From: Prostheceraeus crozeri | Lineage: Eukaryota > Platyhelminthes > Polycladida > Euryleptidae | Direction: 5' to 3' | Assembly: GCA_907163375.1 (NCBI GenBank) | Contig: CAJQUW010003048.1 | Coordinates: 32,647 to 96,646, forward strand | DNA: 64,000 bases | In this document: positions 32,294-42,479 of the stretch, one piece after another | Layout: each line of letters begins with the position of its first letter | How positions within the stretch are numbered: position 1 is the first letter of the stretch | Position numbers and translations under genes: made by a program | Notes under the pieces: model-generated | What the model was told of the DNA's origin: nothing | The model's database searches: none | The model's input: the letters and a program-made list of their open reading frames with translations, nothing else

Positions 32294-33278
32294 TCAACCA
32301 ATAAAAGATTTACACCTGAGAATATTTCGAATTTCAGCATCTGCAAAACAATAAATCAAAACATTCCAAATACCAGACGAAAGTAAAATAGCAATATTGA
32401 TAGACCGAGGAAGATGTAGTTCATCAGAAACAATCGACAATAACAGTGGAAAACAGCATAAGATATTCAGACTTATAACCGCTCCTAACATAAGAACTAA
32501 TTTCATCATCTTTGAGAAAACCTTCTTATCCTTTCCCGCAACTTTTTTCCTTTCTTTTATATTTCGAGCAACACCAATTATAATGCCTAGATTCAGGATC
32601 ATAATGAGTACCAGCAGGAGCACACTGCAACCAATAGACAGCACAATGAAAGTATCACCCAAAACTCTATGAACACAATTTGAATATTCCAAATGACCAT
32701 CATGTGCACTGCCAAAGCTTATCATTGGAAATATAAATCCAGCTAATATAAGAAAAGCAAAATAGGAACAATTGACATTACCAATTCGTTTACTAGTGAC
32801 AATAATCTTAAATCTCAGAGGTTGATACACAGCAACTAAGCATTCAACTGACAAACTGATCAATGAAAATAGAAAAATATTCCAACCGACAGAAAAAATA
32901 GTAAAACCGAAAACACAGGAATATCTATTGTTCGGTAGGTAAATCCGATAAAATATGTAAGCACACGAAGAAATACTCGACAAAATGCTTGTGATATTTA
33001 AATACAGAAGTTGACGATATTTTCTTCTCTTAAATAATTTTGTTGCTATTATAATCGTACTACTGATTAAATTCAAAGAAGCACTGATGACAATAATTGC
33101 AACAATTATTGGCAGTAAGAGTGGATCTATATCACACCCATCATAAGTTTTGTCTCTTTTTGGAAGATGAAATATAGCTTGAAATAGTCCTGCGTGGATC
33201 AGGAGGTTTGACGAGCATGTTACCAGTTCAATAAATGTCATCTGTGGAATCTCGTAAATCTTCAAATTTAATTCCTCT
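32294..33278 (-). CDS. class A GPCR-like receptor, paralogue, main exon
   Basis: About 328 codons, colinear with the receptor at 28.9-29.9 kb. Numbering from TTG 33265, C117 and C197 form the likely extracellular disulfide. ECLVAVYQPLRFK ends helix 3, LLSSGIWNVLIYCF is helix 7, and a basic loop 3 (KERKKVAGKDKKVFSK) precedes helix 6. There is no ATG before residue 9; instead a strong acceptor (TTTTCTTTTCAG) sits at 33279 with the same phase 1 as its paralogue, and the residues after it (ELNLKIYEIPQ) align with NLKLHHIPQ there. The gene therefore has an upstream first exon that I could not place. The pair is a tandem duplication in the same orientation, 2.4 kb apart. Confidence 0.83.
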
Positions 33279-33414
33279 GAAAAGAAAATTGCAGCAATTA
33301 AAGTAATTGGATGCTAACTTCATGAAATTTGAGAAATCGGAATAACAAATTTTATTCTGTCTGATCTAGACGGTCTTCTCGAGCTGAAACACAACTTTTA
33401 TTCCAGCTTTGTAG

Positions 33415-33695
33415 ACGAAGTCTGCGTGGCGCAGTGATTAAATGCTTGGCATAGCGATCTTTTGGTCCAGAGGTCGAGCCCCAAAAGTGTCATTGAAAGT
33501 CAACAGGAAGGGTATCTGGACTAAAAGTACCACAACGCGCCGGAGAAGTCTGGCTACATCAGCACCGTCTATGCCCCAGTATGGGGGGGAGTAGTGACGC
33601 TAAAGGTTCACCGTGTAGACGACATTTTTTAATCTATTTAAGTCTGGGATTGAAATAGAGATTCATAGCAGTCAAATAAAGAAAAAAAATTTCAA
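33415..33695 (+). repeat. tRNA-derived SINE
   Basis: The head has an A-box-like TGGCGCAGTGATTAAATGC and B-box-like GGTCGAGCCCC at tRNA spacing, with a leucine/serine-like layout. A roughly 170-bp unrelated body follows, then a short A-rich tail (AAATAAAGAAAAAAAA at about 33677). This is the layout of a polymerase III-transcribed SINE. No second copy was seen in the window and no target duplication was certain. Confidence 0.65.
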
Positions 33696-33879
33696 CAAAT
33701 TTCTTTGACGTGTAATTCGTACTAACCACGCTGGGAGGGAAAGATCTAGCGCGTATTGATATTGAGAGAGTTATTGAGTTGGTTTACAATCAGGGAAGAG
33801 CAGTCAAAGACGTATATATCCCAAGTCACCAACACTAAAAGCAAAATAGAAAACACGAAGATTGTACCATCTACCTAGC

Positions 33880-34150
33880 AAGTATTGTTACTCCGACCGG
33901 CTTTTAGTCTATAAATTTACTTGCTTATTATGTGGCGATTTCTACATCGGTCATACTAACCGCCAGTTCATTAATAGGTACAAAGAACACCAGCGCGATA
34001 TCACTGATAAGAACAAGGAGCGCTTCTAGAAATTTCATGCGGACGAACAGGTTCCGTCAGTAAACGACCTGACCATAGATATCTTGGACAAAAGCGGCAA
34101 TGCCGTTGACTGCCGAATTAGTGAAGCTCGTCAAATTGACAGATGAAGAC
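33880..34150 (+). pseudogene. orphan GIY-YIG nuclease fragment of a Penelope-like element
   Basis: One frame reads LVYKFTCLLCGDFYIGHTNR followed by QFINRYKEHQRDI, the start of a GIY-YIG domain with its CxxC, the Y-I-G centre and downstream R and EH residues. About 50 more residues follow with one in-frame stop, including SEARQIDR. No reverse transcriptase is attached. It is the 3' remnant of a canonical Penelope-like element, or a Naiad 5' fragment. Similarity to the nuclease at 13.5 kb is limited to the core motif. Confidence 0.68.
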
Positions 34151-34199
34151 ACTTGTTTTTAACACAATGCCAGGAAAATATACATAGACCATTGAAGAA

Positions 34200-35245
34200 A
34201 CATGTGCATGAAGTTGTCATCACCATAGTCATCTTGTACTGTCATCAAGCAGTTATCTTGTAACATAGAAACACTACTCACAATGGATTTATGAGTAGCA
34301 CTGTCAGTTTTAAACGGTCAGATTTTCAGGTCTCTAAATATTTTTGATGTACTTGTTTATTTGGATGTACAGTTACTGCACCTCTCCTGCTCAATATGTA
34401 ACTAAGATAGTAGATGAATAATAACTGAAGATAAATAGTCAAGGCCTCCTTCATTTTTGTTTAGCAGAATTGCATCGCTGTCTTCATTTGGACGCTTTGC
34501 GAAGTGCTCTATACAGAGATTACAGCATGTCTACCTCTGTCTCATTAAGCATGTCTCATTAAGCTACCTCAGATGATCGACTGATGACAACATAAAGTGG
34601 CTAAATGCACTCGCGTGCATATATGGTCAGTGTACGGATGAAACCCGTTAAATTATGAAAGATCATAAACAACTACTTCCCAGACACTGTTTTCAGAGAC
34701 AGGATTTGCACCGCAACATCGGTAGCTCCCGCGATCTCATTTTGATACTAGAAGAGACAAGGTCAGGCAAGGACAAAATAATCATGTACTTTACAATAAA
34801 ACAAAGTACACCTGAGGCCAACCACGCAGGATTTAAACAACTACTGAAATTATTCATCAGAAATCCACCATTTTATAATGAAGGATTCACGATTTGATCA
34901 ATTTCTTGCACCCAATGACTTTTCATTTCAATTGAGCAAAAAAAGGAGATACTTCAGCAGACACTGTAAATTTTATTATAATGCGGCAGATTCTTCGCCC
35001 GTCTCGATGCCAAATGACTGAAGAAAATGCCAAGAGTTGAAGTACTTCCTTTTTGCTCTTGAGATGACATCCGGACATTGTGGAAATAACTCAACGCGCT
35101 AATTCATTTAAATTGTCGAATACTCTCACAACTTCTCAGTAATTCCTAATACATTGCGTGCACTCGTGCATCCAAATAGCTTACGTTCCCAGATAATTGA
35201 TTTGAAGTAATTGACATTTTTCATTAAAGGCAATTAAAAGTAATA
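34200..35245. other. 1 kb without recognisable gene
   Basis: AT-rich, with a small local duplication of TGTCTCATTAAGC near 34540-34565. No coding motif. Confidence 0.5.
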
Positions 35246-36162
35246 CAGTAGAGGCCGCTTATTGTGACCACGGTTATTACGGACAAGCCGGCTAGGGACC
35301 GAATTTTGCCTAATTAAATACGCCGTATAATGCGGACAAGCACCGTCTATTACGGACAGTCGAGTTGGATTCACGAGGTTGCATCGAATGCTCGTATCAA
35401 CCAATAATATCAAAGCACTTGCAGTTGAAGGTAAAGAATAGCTTTTTGGTATTTTTCAAGTTTATTACTATGAGAATAACGTCTCCATGTAACATGAATG
35501 GACCGATGCTGATGGAGAAAGTGAACCAAATCGCCGAGGAGGCCGGTGCCGAGTTCCATGCCACACACGGATGGAGGAAACGAAATCGGCTCGCTTTCGT
35601 CACTCTTCAATGGGAATCAGCTGAAGCGGAAACCTCCAGCGCTGATGACTTTCTCAAGAACAAGTGGCCCGACTTGAAGCATCAGTTCAACATTTGTGAC
35701 ATTTTCAGGACAGGAGTCTACTTCAGGGCTGTGCTGGACTCAACATATGTGAAAAAGAGGCTGAGAAAAGCGCGGAAGGCTTCAAGATCGCCATAAATCG
35801 ACTGACCGTTCTTGTAACATGCTGTCTGGAGGGCGAGAAGTTCCCCCTCCTCGTCATCGGACAATCAAGGTCTCCACGATGCTTCAAAAACGTCCATCGG
35901 ATGCCCAACGTTGCCCACGAAGCCAGTAAGAAAGCGTGGATGACCGGAGAAATCTGGCAGCGTTATCTTCGAAATTTGAATTTGAAGATGGGGCGCCAGA
36001 AACGCAAGATCTTGCTGCTAGTCGACAGTTGCAGCGACTAGCAACAACTGAATAATAAAATTTTTACATACATAAAATGCTGTGGTTTTCGGTTATAAGG
36101 GACATGAGATATATAATACGGACATGAGCCTCTGGCCGAAGGTGTCCGGAATAAGCGGCGAC
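35246..36162 (+). mobile_element. pogo/Tigger-like element, internally deleted
   Basis: The left end begins CAGTAGAGGCCGCTTATT after TA; the right end inverted reads GTCGCCGCTTATTCCGG, also next to TA. The 917-bp unit carries only the central part of the transposase, so it is an internally deleted derivative with both ends kept. Confidence 0.75.
35360..36041 (+). pseudogene. pogo/Tigger transposase fragment (CENP-B/DDE_1)
   Basis: The first frame (to 35796) contains NGPMLMEKVNQIAEEAG, then HGWRKRNRL, AEAETSSADDF, WPDLKHQFNICDIF and VYFRAVLDSTYV, matching the region before the first catalytic Asp of CENP-B-like DDE transposases. A frameshift near 35755 leads to the second part: NRLTVLVTCCLEGEKFPLLV, RSPRCFKNVHRMP, KKAWMTGEIWQRYL and LLLVDSCSD, the second catalytic Asp, ending at a stop at 36039. 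The first Asp box is eroded (DIFRTG for a usual NADETG). The N-terminal CENP-B DNA-binding helices and the third acidic residue are missing. Not functional. Confidence 0.82.
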
Positions 36163-36473
36163 TATCATTTGATTTCAATGATTTAGATGAAATATGACGT
36201 GCTGACCAAATGGCCTGAAATATAGTGTCTGCACATTCTCCGCGCGGACCTGCCATGACTCAATAAACATGGAAATCACCATATTTGTAATCGCAAGCGG
36301 TGAGTGGCGAATTTGATAACAACCATAATTATTTCAACGACGCAATGACATGTGAAACTAAGTTACTTCTTTTAATGTTCACTAATGAGATAAAGCATCT
36401 GAATATTTTATTTCTTATTTATATGTCGCACAAAAGTCATACATAATTATTGTCAGTATCATAGAAAAACAAG
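36163..36473. other. no recognisable feature
   Basis: Short AT-rich spacer upstream of the candidate exon. Confidence 0.4.
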
Positions 36474-36537
36474 ATGCTTACTTTGCTGCAGATGATAGTA
36501 ACTCAATGTACTTCGCTTTTAATCATTTTTGTTCAAG
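36474..36537 (+). CDS. candidate signal-peptide first exon
   Basis: ATG at 36474 opens 21 codons reading MLTLLQMIVTQCTSLLIIFV-Q, a hydrophobic signal-peptide-like stretch, then one base and a strong donor CAAG|GTGAGT. The phase (1) is the same as the acceptors of the two GPCR exons, but those are on the other strand, so it is not their exon. No matching downstream exon was recognised on the plus strand. It could be the first exon of another gene extending right, a stranded exon, or chance. Confidence 0.35.
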
Positions 36538-36540
36538 GTG

Positions 36541-37237
36541 AGTACAATTTTATTGATACAACAGCCCTTAGCTATGGATAGGCAAACGGGATATAATGGT
36601 TTGGATAAGCAGTATGGCATTTGTGAGTTGGTTTTTGGCTTATGTAACTCCCTCAATGACATTCCTGAGCTAAGATATAATATTAAAAATTACTACAGAT
36701 GAGAGATCCAATAAGCAGCAGTCACTATGACATTTACTAAAAAGAGGACTGAACCTGGGTACTAACTACGACTAAGAAATGAGTCCCAGAATCTAGTACT
36801 CTTCGAGTTCGAAAATATTGGTTAGAGCTCTTTGGGATCGAAAGCACAGTACGTAATTCGTACTCATTACTCATTACAATGCTTAAGAAAATGAGAACAA
36901 TAAAATCACTGCGAATTGAGTATATATGTACATACCTTCGAGCCCAGATAGTGTACGTATCATGCCTGGGCGATGATTATCTCGACCTCGAATTTTAAAC
37001 TCCCATTTTCTAGCATGCAAAGTATTCAACGCTGCTCATCAGGGCTGGAAAATGGTCGTGACAACCGGTTTCATGTGCCATATTTTGCAGACTTCATTAA
37101 ACAGAAATACATGCAAAACATCGAATCGAAGAGACTTGGACCCCAATCCTTTTGAATACTGACTTTGCCAAATTACAATCTTCTAAAATTGTTCTGATTA
37201 ATACAAAAACCACCTTTCGATAAGCAGGCCATCTGGG
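36541..37237. other. no recognisable gene
   Basis: Nothing identified; would be intronic if the exon at 36474 is real. Confidence 0.4.
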
Positions 37238-37372
37238 TGATGCGAATACCTTTCAATCTTGTATTGAATCTCCATACAGCATTCAAGAGAGTGATATTGA
37301 AGTTGAGGCCATGCAGGCAGGATCTTGAATGCTGTATGGAGATTCAACACAAGATTGAAAGGTAGGCGCATC
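37238..37372. repeat. near-perfect hairpin, 42-50-bp arms
   Basis: TACCTTTCAATCTTGTATTG and onward (37247-37288) pair with 37323-37364 with a single mismatch, and pairing extends outward to GATGCG/CGCATC. The loop is about 34 bases. If transcribed it would make a long stem of microRNA-precursor size; a MITE is the simpler reading. Confidence 0.8.
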
Positions 37373-37710
37373 GCCTATGGTGCTCGTTACCATGTGGAAG
37401 CCGTATGTCAGCCAGCATTTTGCTCTTCATCCAATAAATTCCTGTGTTTTCTTATTTTCGGGAGGAATCACAACTAAATAGAAGTCTCCTTTCGTTCATC
37501 TACAATTCAGTTTTTCATGTAGTATAGATAGCAGATGAATTTAATAATCGGTAAATATCCCTGACTATTTCAAATTGGCAAGCTGTGTTAAATGCTGATA
37601 GACTCATATGATATTTATAGGAAGTAGTGATGCATACAGGACGTAGAGTGTCAAGCAAGAAAATGTCAGCGCTCAGTGAAGATTTCCATACCAAAAGATT
37701 TATTTCATCG

Positions 37711-37827
37711 GAGATTGTCACGTTCTAAAAAATTGTTTTATCAATTTCTGAAATACTAAATTTTTGAAAATTATTCCTATGTTTATATTCTAGCGATTCG
37801 GGGCATGAGACTTTAACATGTAAGCAT
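37711..37827 (+). repeat. direct repeat shared with 38948-39079
   Basis: About 117-130 bp beginning GAGATTGTCACGTTCTAAAA and ending TTAACATGTAAGCATG occur here and again, same strand, inside the left arm of the 4.3-kb foldback element. The flanks differ, so a segment outside the transposon has been copied into it or the reverse. Confidence 0.8.
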
Positions 37828-37828
37828 G

Positions 37829-38700
37829 GTAATGCTAACAAATAAATGTGTTTGAAAATGTTTCTCATTTGTTAGAATCATGTTTAACTTCCTCAGCAAG
37901 TTGCTGAGAACGTCGAGGAACCAGAGGTGAAGTGTCCCATTTAGGCCTACTTTACGCGAATGACCGCAACTGTGGAGAGGCGCCTGTGGTAATTCGTGTG
38001 CTGTATGAAATATGCTGTGATAAATATTGAAGTGAAGTACAGTTGTTCTCGTTGTTTCGCTCTTGTTTCATGGGTGAAAAGAAAGTAAGGAAGAGGAGGA
38101 AGGAGGAGAAGTAAGAGGTTCCATGGTAATATCAAATTAATGATATTCTTTTTGCTATACTACACAAAGGGTACACACATAGAGTAGGAATATACTCGTA
38201 TATAGGTAGAGTGTCGACTCAAAAAAGTGTCTGTAGTGAAAATTTTTATATGAAAAGATTTAGCTTCTTGTGGAGATTAGATTCGCGTAGTTCAAAAAAT
38301 AGTTTGAGCAGTTTTAAAAAAAGTCAAAATTTTGCCAATTTATATACTACCGAGATGACTCCTCTATGCAAGTAGTATACAACAAGTTGGATATCAAAAG
38401 GAATGAATGTTTGGTAAAGCATCCTAGCTAAGCAGAAATTATGCTGATTATCATGGGAATTTCATGATCGTTTTTATAATGGACGTCTTCATGAAAAGGT
38501 CGACATCTTATCTTTCTTGGCTGAAATTTCATATTTCTAATTCATGAAAGCAACAGCAAGTCATCGAGTTGCCAATTTAACAAATATTACCTCTCCAAGG
38601 TTGTCATGACACGGACAATCTGTAAAATAATACCATTTCCTTCTACTTTGCTATCATGATCAGTCAATTGCCATACCTAATTGCCAATTGCCATGCCAAT
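37829..38700 (+). repeat. left arm of large inverted duplication
   Basis: This segment recurs as reverse complement at about 45370-46203, with about 320 bp of it lying outside the transposon end at 38178. Both arms carry the same frame fragment (ILPWNLLLLLLPPLP on one strand). The two arms flank about 6.7 kb including the RING transposase element, so the event copied a transposon end together with its flank. Confidence 0.8.
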
Positions 38701-39964
38701 ACCTAGCATAATTGCTCTATGAATTTAGTGAATCATAAAATCATGTGCCTATTGAAATTAAATTAATCAACATAAACATAATTGAATTCCAACTGCGTAG
38801 AGGTATATGATTCTATCCGCTTGTAGCTGAATTTTGCAGAGATATTTTGTTAACCGGAGAAAACAGTCTGCAACATTTCCACTTTAATTACAGAACTCTG
38901 CAGTTATATTCAAGAATCCAGCAGATTTATTTCATCGGAGATTCAAACATTCTATAAAATTCGGAGATTGTCACGTTCTAAAAAATTGTTTTATCAATTT
39001 CTGAAATACTAAATTTTTGAAAATTATTCCTATGTTTATATTCTAGCGATTCGGGGCATGAGACTTTAACATGTAAGCATGAAACTTATTAGATACCAAA
39101 AAGAATGAAAATTTAATCAGTACATGCATCTTAATCAAACAAAAATTAAACTCATTATGCAGAAATTTTCATGAGCCGCACCATAATGCAAGTCTTCACA
39201 GAAAAGTTGAGATATTTTTCTACTTCATGGCTCAAATTTCATTCAAGTTTGCTAACTTAGCAAATCTAATAATTCATAGTCCTACATTTCTTTTCCACCA
39301 GGCTAAATGGATCTGTAAAGTAATATTGGATCTTATCCAAATTGTTGACACCATTTCCACTTTAATTACAGAACTCTGCAGTTATATTCAAGAATCCAGC
39401 AGATTTATTTCAGCATTTCAAGTTTATATTTCAGATTGAAGCATTATTTTTGACAACAACATTTTAATTTCAGAGAATTTTTGTGCGTGTGTTTAAATCA
39501 TTTATATTTGAGAATGCAACACTTATATTTCAGACTTTGTAATTTCTAATTCAGAAATAGACTTTATATTTCAGAAATGATCATTTATAATTCATTTTTA
39601 GTCAATTATGTTTCAGAATTCCAGAAAAGACGATATATATTTCAGAAATGATCATTTCACTTTCAGAATTGGTCACTTGCAATTCAGATGTCAAGTTTTA
39701 ATTTCAGAAACTGTGATATATATTTCAGAATGCATCAATTAAATTTGAGAATGTCGAATTTTTCAGAATTTGTTTCTATAAATCAGAAGTGCCATTTTCA
39801 ATAAAATAGAAGCCTCCATCACTTTGTGAGATATTCAATATTCTTTAATTTGATTTTGTAAGATAAAAGATGCGTTTTTTCATCCAGAGATTTTATATTT
39901 AATATCATTCGTGAAGCTTTAAAGTTGTGTATAAATAGACGTACAGTTATGAAGATAGTTTAAG

Positions 39965-41166
39965 TCACTGACCAACTCGAAGATCCCTCAATTCAAGGAC
40001 ATCACCATGGAAAGTTGTGGAATGCTGGCAGCAACGAAGGCACATTTGGTCACTGAGGCTGTTGATTCCATCCTGGACCATGTTCTCCAAATACTGAAGT
40101 CGCAGCTCGCCCACTCCTGAGCCATGAACCTCGGGAATGCGTAAATGCCTTTTGACATATGCTTTGAGAGATGACCACATGGACTCAATCGGGTTCAGAG
40201 GTGGAGAATATGGTGCTAGACGTAGCAGGATACTTCCAGTCCTGGCAAGGGCTTCGTCTATTCGTGAGTGGCACGGAGCATTGTCACAAACAATTATCAA
40301 ATTGTTTAATTGCTTTCCTGATTGCTCCCAGGTTTGAAGCAGCTCCTGTATCCATTCATTGCAGGAGTCACTCCTAAAGGCACCTCGACGCTTGATCATC
40401 GCAACTATCCCTTCGGAGGATATTGCTCCAATTACGTGAATATTCGGACCTTGTGATGGTGGACGATCTTAAATGGCCCTTGTTCCACGTCGTGACCAAC
40501 CTTGAGTGCGACGACAAAACAGACTGAAGTTAGTCTCGTCAATCCATATGACGTCCTTCCCCGATTGTGTGTACTGATTCAAGGACAATACATACTGTTT
40601 TCGTTGAGCCTTGTTCTCCTCCGAGTTCATCGTAGTTGGACGATGGTGAATTTTATAGTGTACATTTCCCCGTCCAAATAGATAGCTATCGTGCAGACTG
40701 CCAACCTGACCGACAAATCCTCGACTAAGAAGCTTTGAATTTGCTTCAGTGTCAGCTCTGGATTCTCTTCGAGCTTCTCCAAAACCAGATCAAGTTGCTC
40801 CTGGCTGACGTATTTCTTCTTGTATCCTCCTCGCCGCTTCCCATCACTTTCACCCGAACGGATCCATCCATAAGCTGTCTTGTATTTCACCTGGAGTGAT
40901 TCCGCTAAGGCTTTCCAATCACCTCCTCTTTCCGAACACTACACGATTCTTTTCCGATCTTGATTTGTGTACTTTGAATAGGTCTCATGCTCCACTTCTT
41001 CAGTCTCCTCGACCTCACCTCGACAGAGGGCGCAGATAGCATTGACGCTGTTCGTAATAGGAGCAATGCAATCGCGGTGGAATAAATGCATGCATAGCAG
41101 GATTTGTAATAATGTTGCTTTTGACATTGGTCTCAAACAAATTGCACAATTATCGGACACTTGCAT
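39965..41166 (-). pseudogene. RING-H2 / IS630-Tc1-type DDE transposase
   Basis: From ATG 41166 the frame begins with a RING-H2 finger, C7, C10, C25, H27, H30, C33, C45, C48 (C-x2-C-x14-C-x-H-x2-H-x2-C-x11-C-x2-C). An acidic linker ends at TNQDRKRIV and one TAG (40939-40941). The same frame then reads GGDWKALAESLQVKYKTAYG, an HTH, and KKKYVSQEQLDLVLEKLEEN. After one frameshift near 40650 come the catalytic boxes WIDETNF, CDNAPCHSR and NPIESMW, with 32 residues between the last D and E. A second stop lies near 40471. RING fingers bind E2 enzymes or DNA/protein partners; one fused to an IS630/Tc1 transposase is unfamiliar to me. Alternatively the TAG is real and the RING protein is a separate small ORF. 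Confidence 0.72.
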
Positions 41167-41204
41167 TGTCACCAACAGTAATTTTATCAATCATCTGTGT
41201 TGGC

Positions 41205-41211
41205 CAATTTA
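41205..41211 (-). promoter_or_regulatory. candidate TATA box of the RING/transposase gene
   Basis: TATAAAT on the minus strand lies about 40 bp upstream of the ATG at 41166, which would give a very short leader. Position fits a core promoter; not otherwise supported. Confidence 0.35.
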
Positions 41212-41388
41212 TACCTTAGCCTCCTGCACACTATTCGGATCTTTGCAAGCATTTTCTGACAACTGAGAAGTGCTTAAATTAAACTGATGCATTCTGAAAT
41301 ATATTTCACCGTTTCTGAAATTGAAACTTGACATCTGAAAGTGAAATGGGGATTTCTGAAATATAAATGACTAAAAATGAATTATAAA

Positions 41389-41585
41389 TGATCATTTCTG
41401 AAATATAAAGTCTATTTCTGAATTAGAAATGACAAAGTCTGAAATATAAAGTCCAAAAATGAATTATAAATGATCATTTCTGAAATATAAAGTCCAAAAA
41501 TGAATTATAAATGATCATTTCTGAAATATAAAGTCCAAAAATGAATTATAAATGATCATTTCTGAAATATAAAGTCTATTTCTGA
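41389..41585 (+). repeat. about 40-bp subrepeats in the right foldback arm
   Basis: Four copies of a unit containing AATTATAAATGATCATTTCT and GAAATATAAAGTC follow each other; the left arm has only one or two equivalents near 39560-39650. Arm length difference therefore reflects local tandem expansion. Confidence 0.8.
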
Positions 41586-42479
41586 ATTAGAAATTACAAA
41601 GTCTGAAATATAAGTGTTGCATTCTCAGATATAAATGATTGAAACACACACACAAAAATTCCCTGAAATTAAAATGTTGTTGTCAAAAATATAAATGCTT
41701 CAATCTGAAATATAAACTTGAAATGCTGAAATAAATCTGCTGGATTCTTGAATATAACTGCAGAGTTCTGTAATTAAAGTGGAAATGTTGCAGACTGTTT
41801 TCTCCGGTTAACAAAATATCTCTGCAAAATTCAGCTACAAGCGGATAGAATCATATACCTCTACGCAGTTGGAATTCAATTATGTTTATGTTGATTAATT
41901 TAATTTCAATAGGCACATGATTTTATAATTCACTAAATTCATAGAGCAATTATCCTAGGTAGTGGTATGGCAATTGGCAATTAGCTATGGCAATTGACAA
42001 ATCATTATAGCAAAGTAGAAGGAAATGGTATTATTTTACAGATTGTCCGTGTCATGACAACCTTGGAGAGGTAATATTTGTTAAATTGGCAACTCGATGA
42101 CTTGCTGTTGTTTTCATGAATTAGAAATATGAAATTTCAGCCAAGAAAGATAAGATGTCGACCTTTTCATGAAGACGTCCATTATAAAAACGATCATGAA
42201 ATTCCCATGATAATCAGCTTGATTTCCGCTTAGCTAGGATGCTTTAGGAAATATTCATTCCTTTTGATATCCAACTTGTTGTATACTACTTGCATAGAGG
42301 AGTCATCTCGGTAGTATATAAATTGGCAAAATTTTGACTTTTTTTAAAACTGCTCAAAAATTTTTTTGAACCACGGGAACGTAGTCTCCGCAAAAAACTG
42401 AATTTTTTCATACAAAAATTTTGACTGTATACAGATACTTTTTTGAGTCGACACTCTACCTATATATCCCTACTCTATG

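Larger units (their letters stand above)
38178..42479 (-). mobile_element. 4.3-kb foldback transposon with RING/DDE gene
   Basis: Both ends read inward CATAGAGTAGG and share GTAGAGTGTCGACTC. The inverted arms extend about 1.65 kb on the left and 1.2 kb on the right, surrounding a 1.4-kb centre with one minus-strand transposase reading frame. The inner parts of both arms are rich in TTTCAG/CTGAAA repeats; the left arm has an extra insertion and internal duplication. No target duplication is clear: the flanks read ACACA and ACTAA. Smaller relatives with the same ends at 45.2, 51.9 and 52.8 kb look like its non-autonomous satellites. Confidence 0.7.

Noticed and set aside
40939-41166. RING-H2 frame as an independent host gene
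   Set aside because: It lies inside the foldback element between its arms, in the same frame as the transposase and 60 bp from the arm; a host-gene capture is possible but the transposon setting is the simpler reading.
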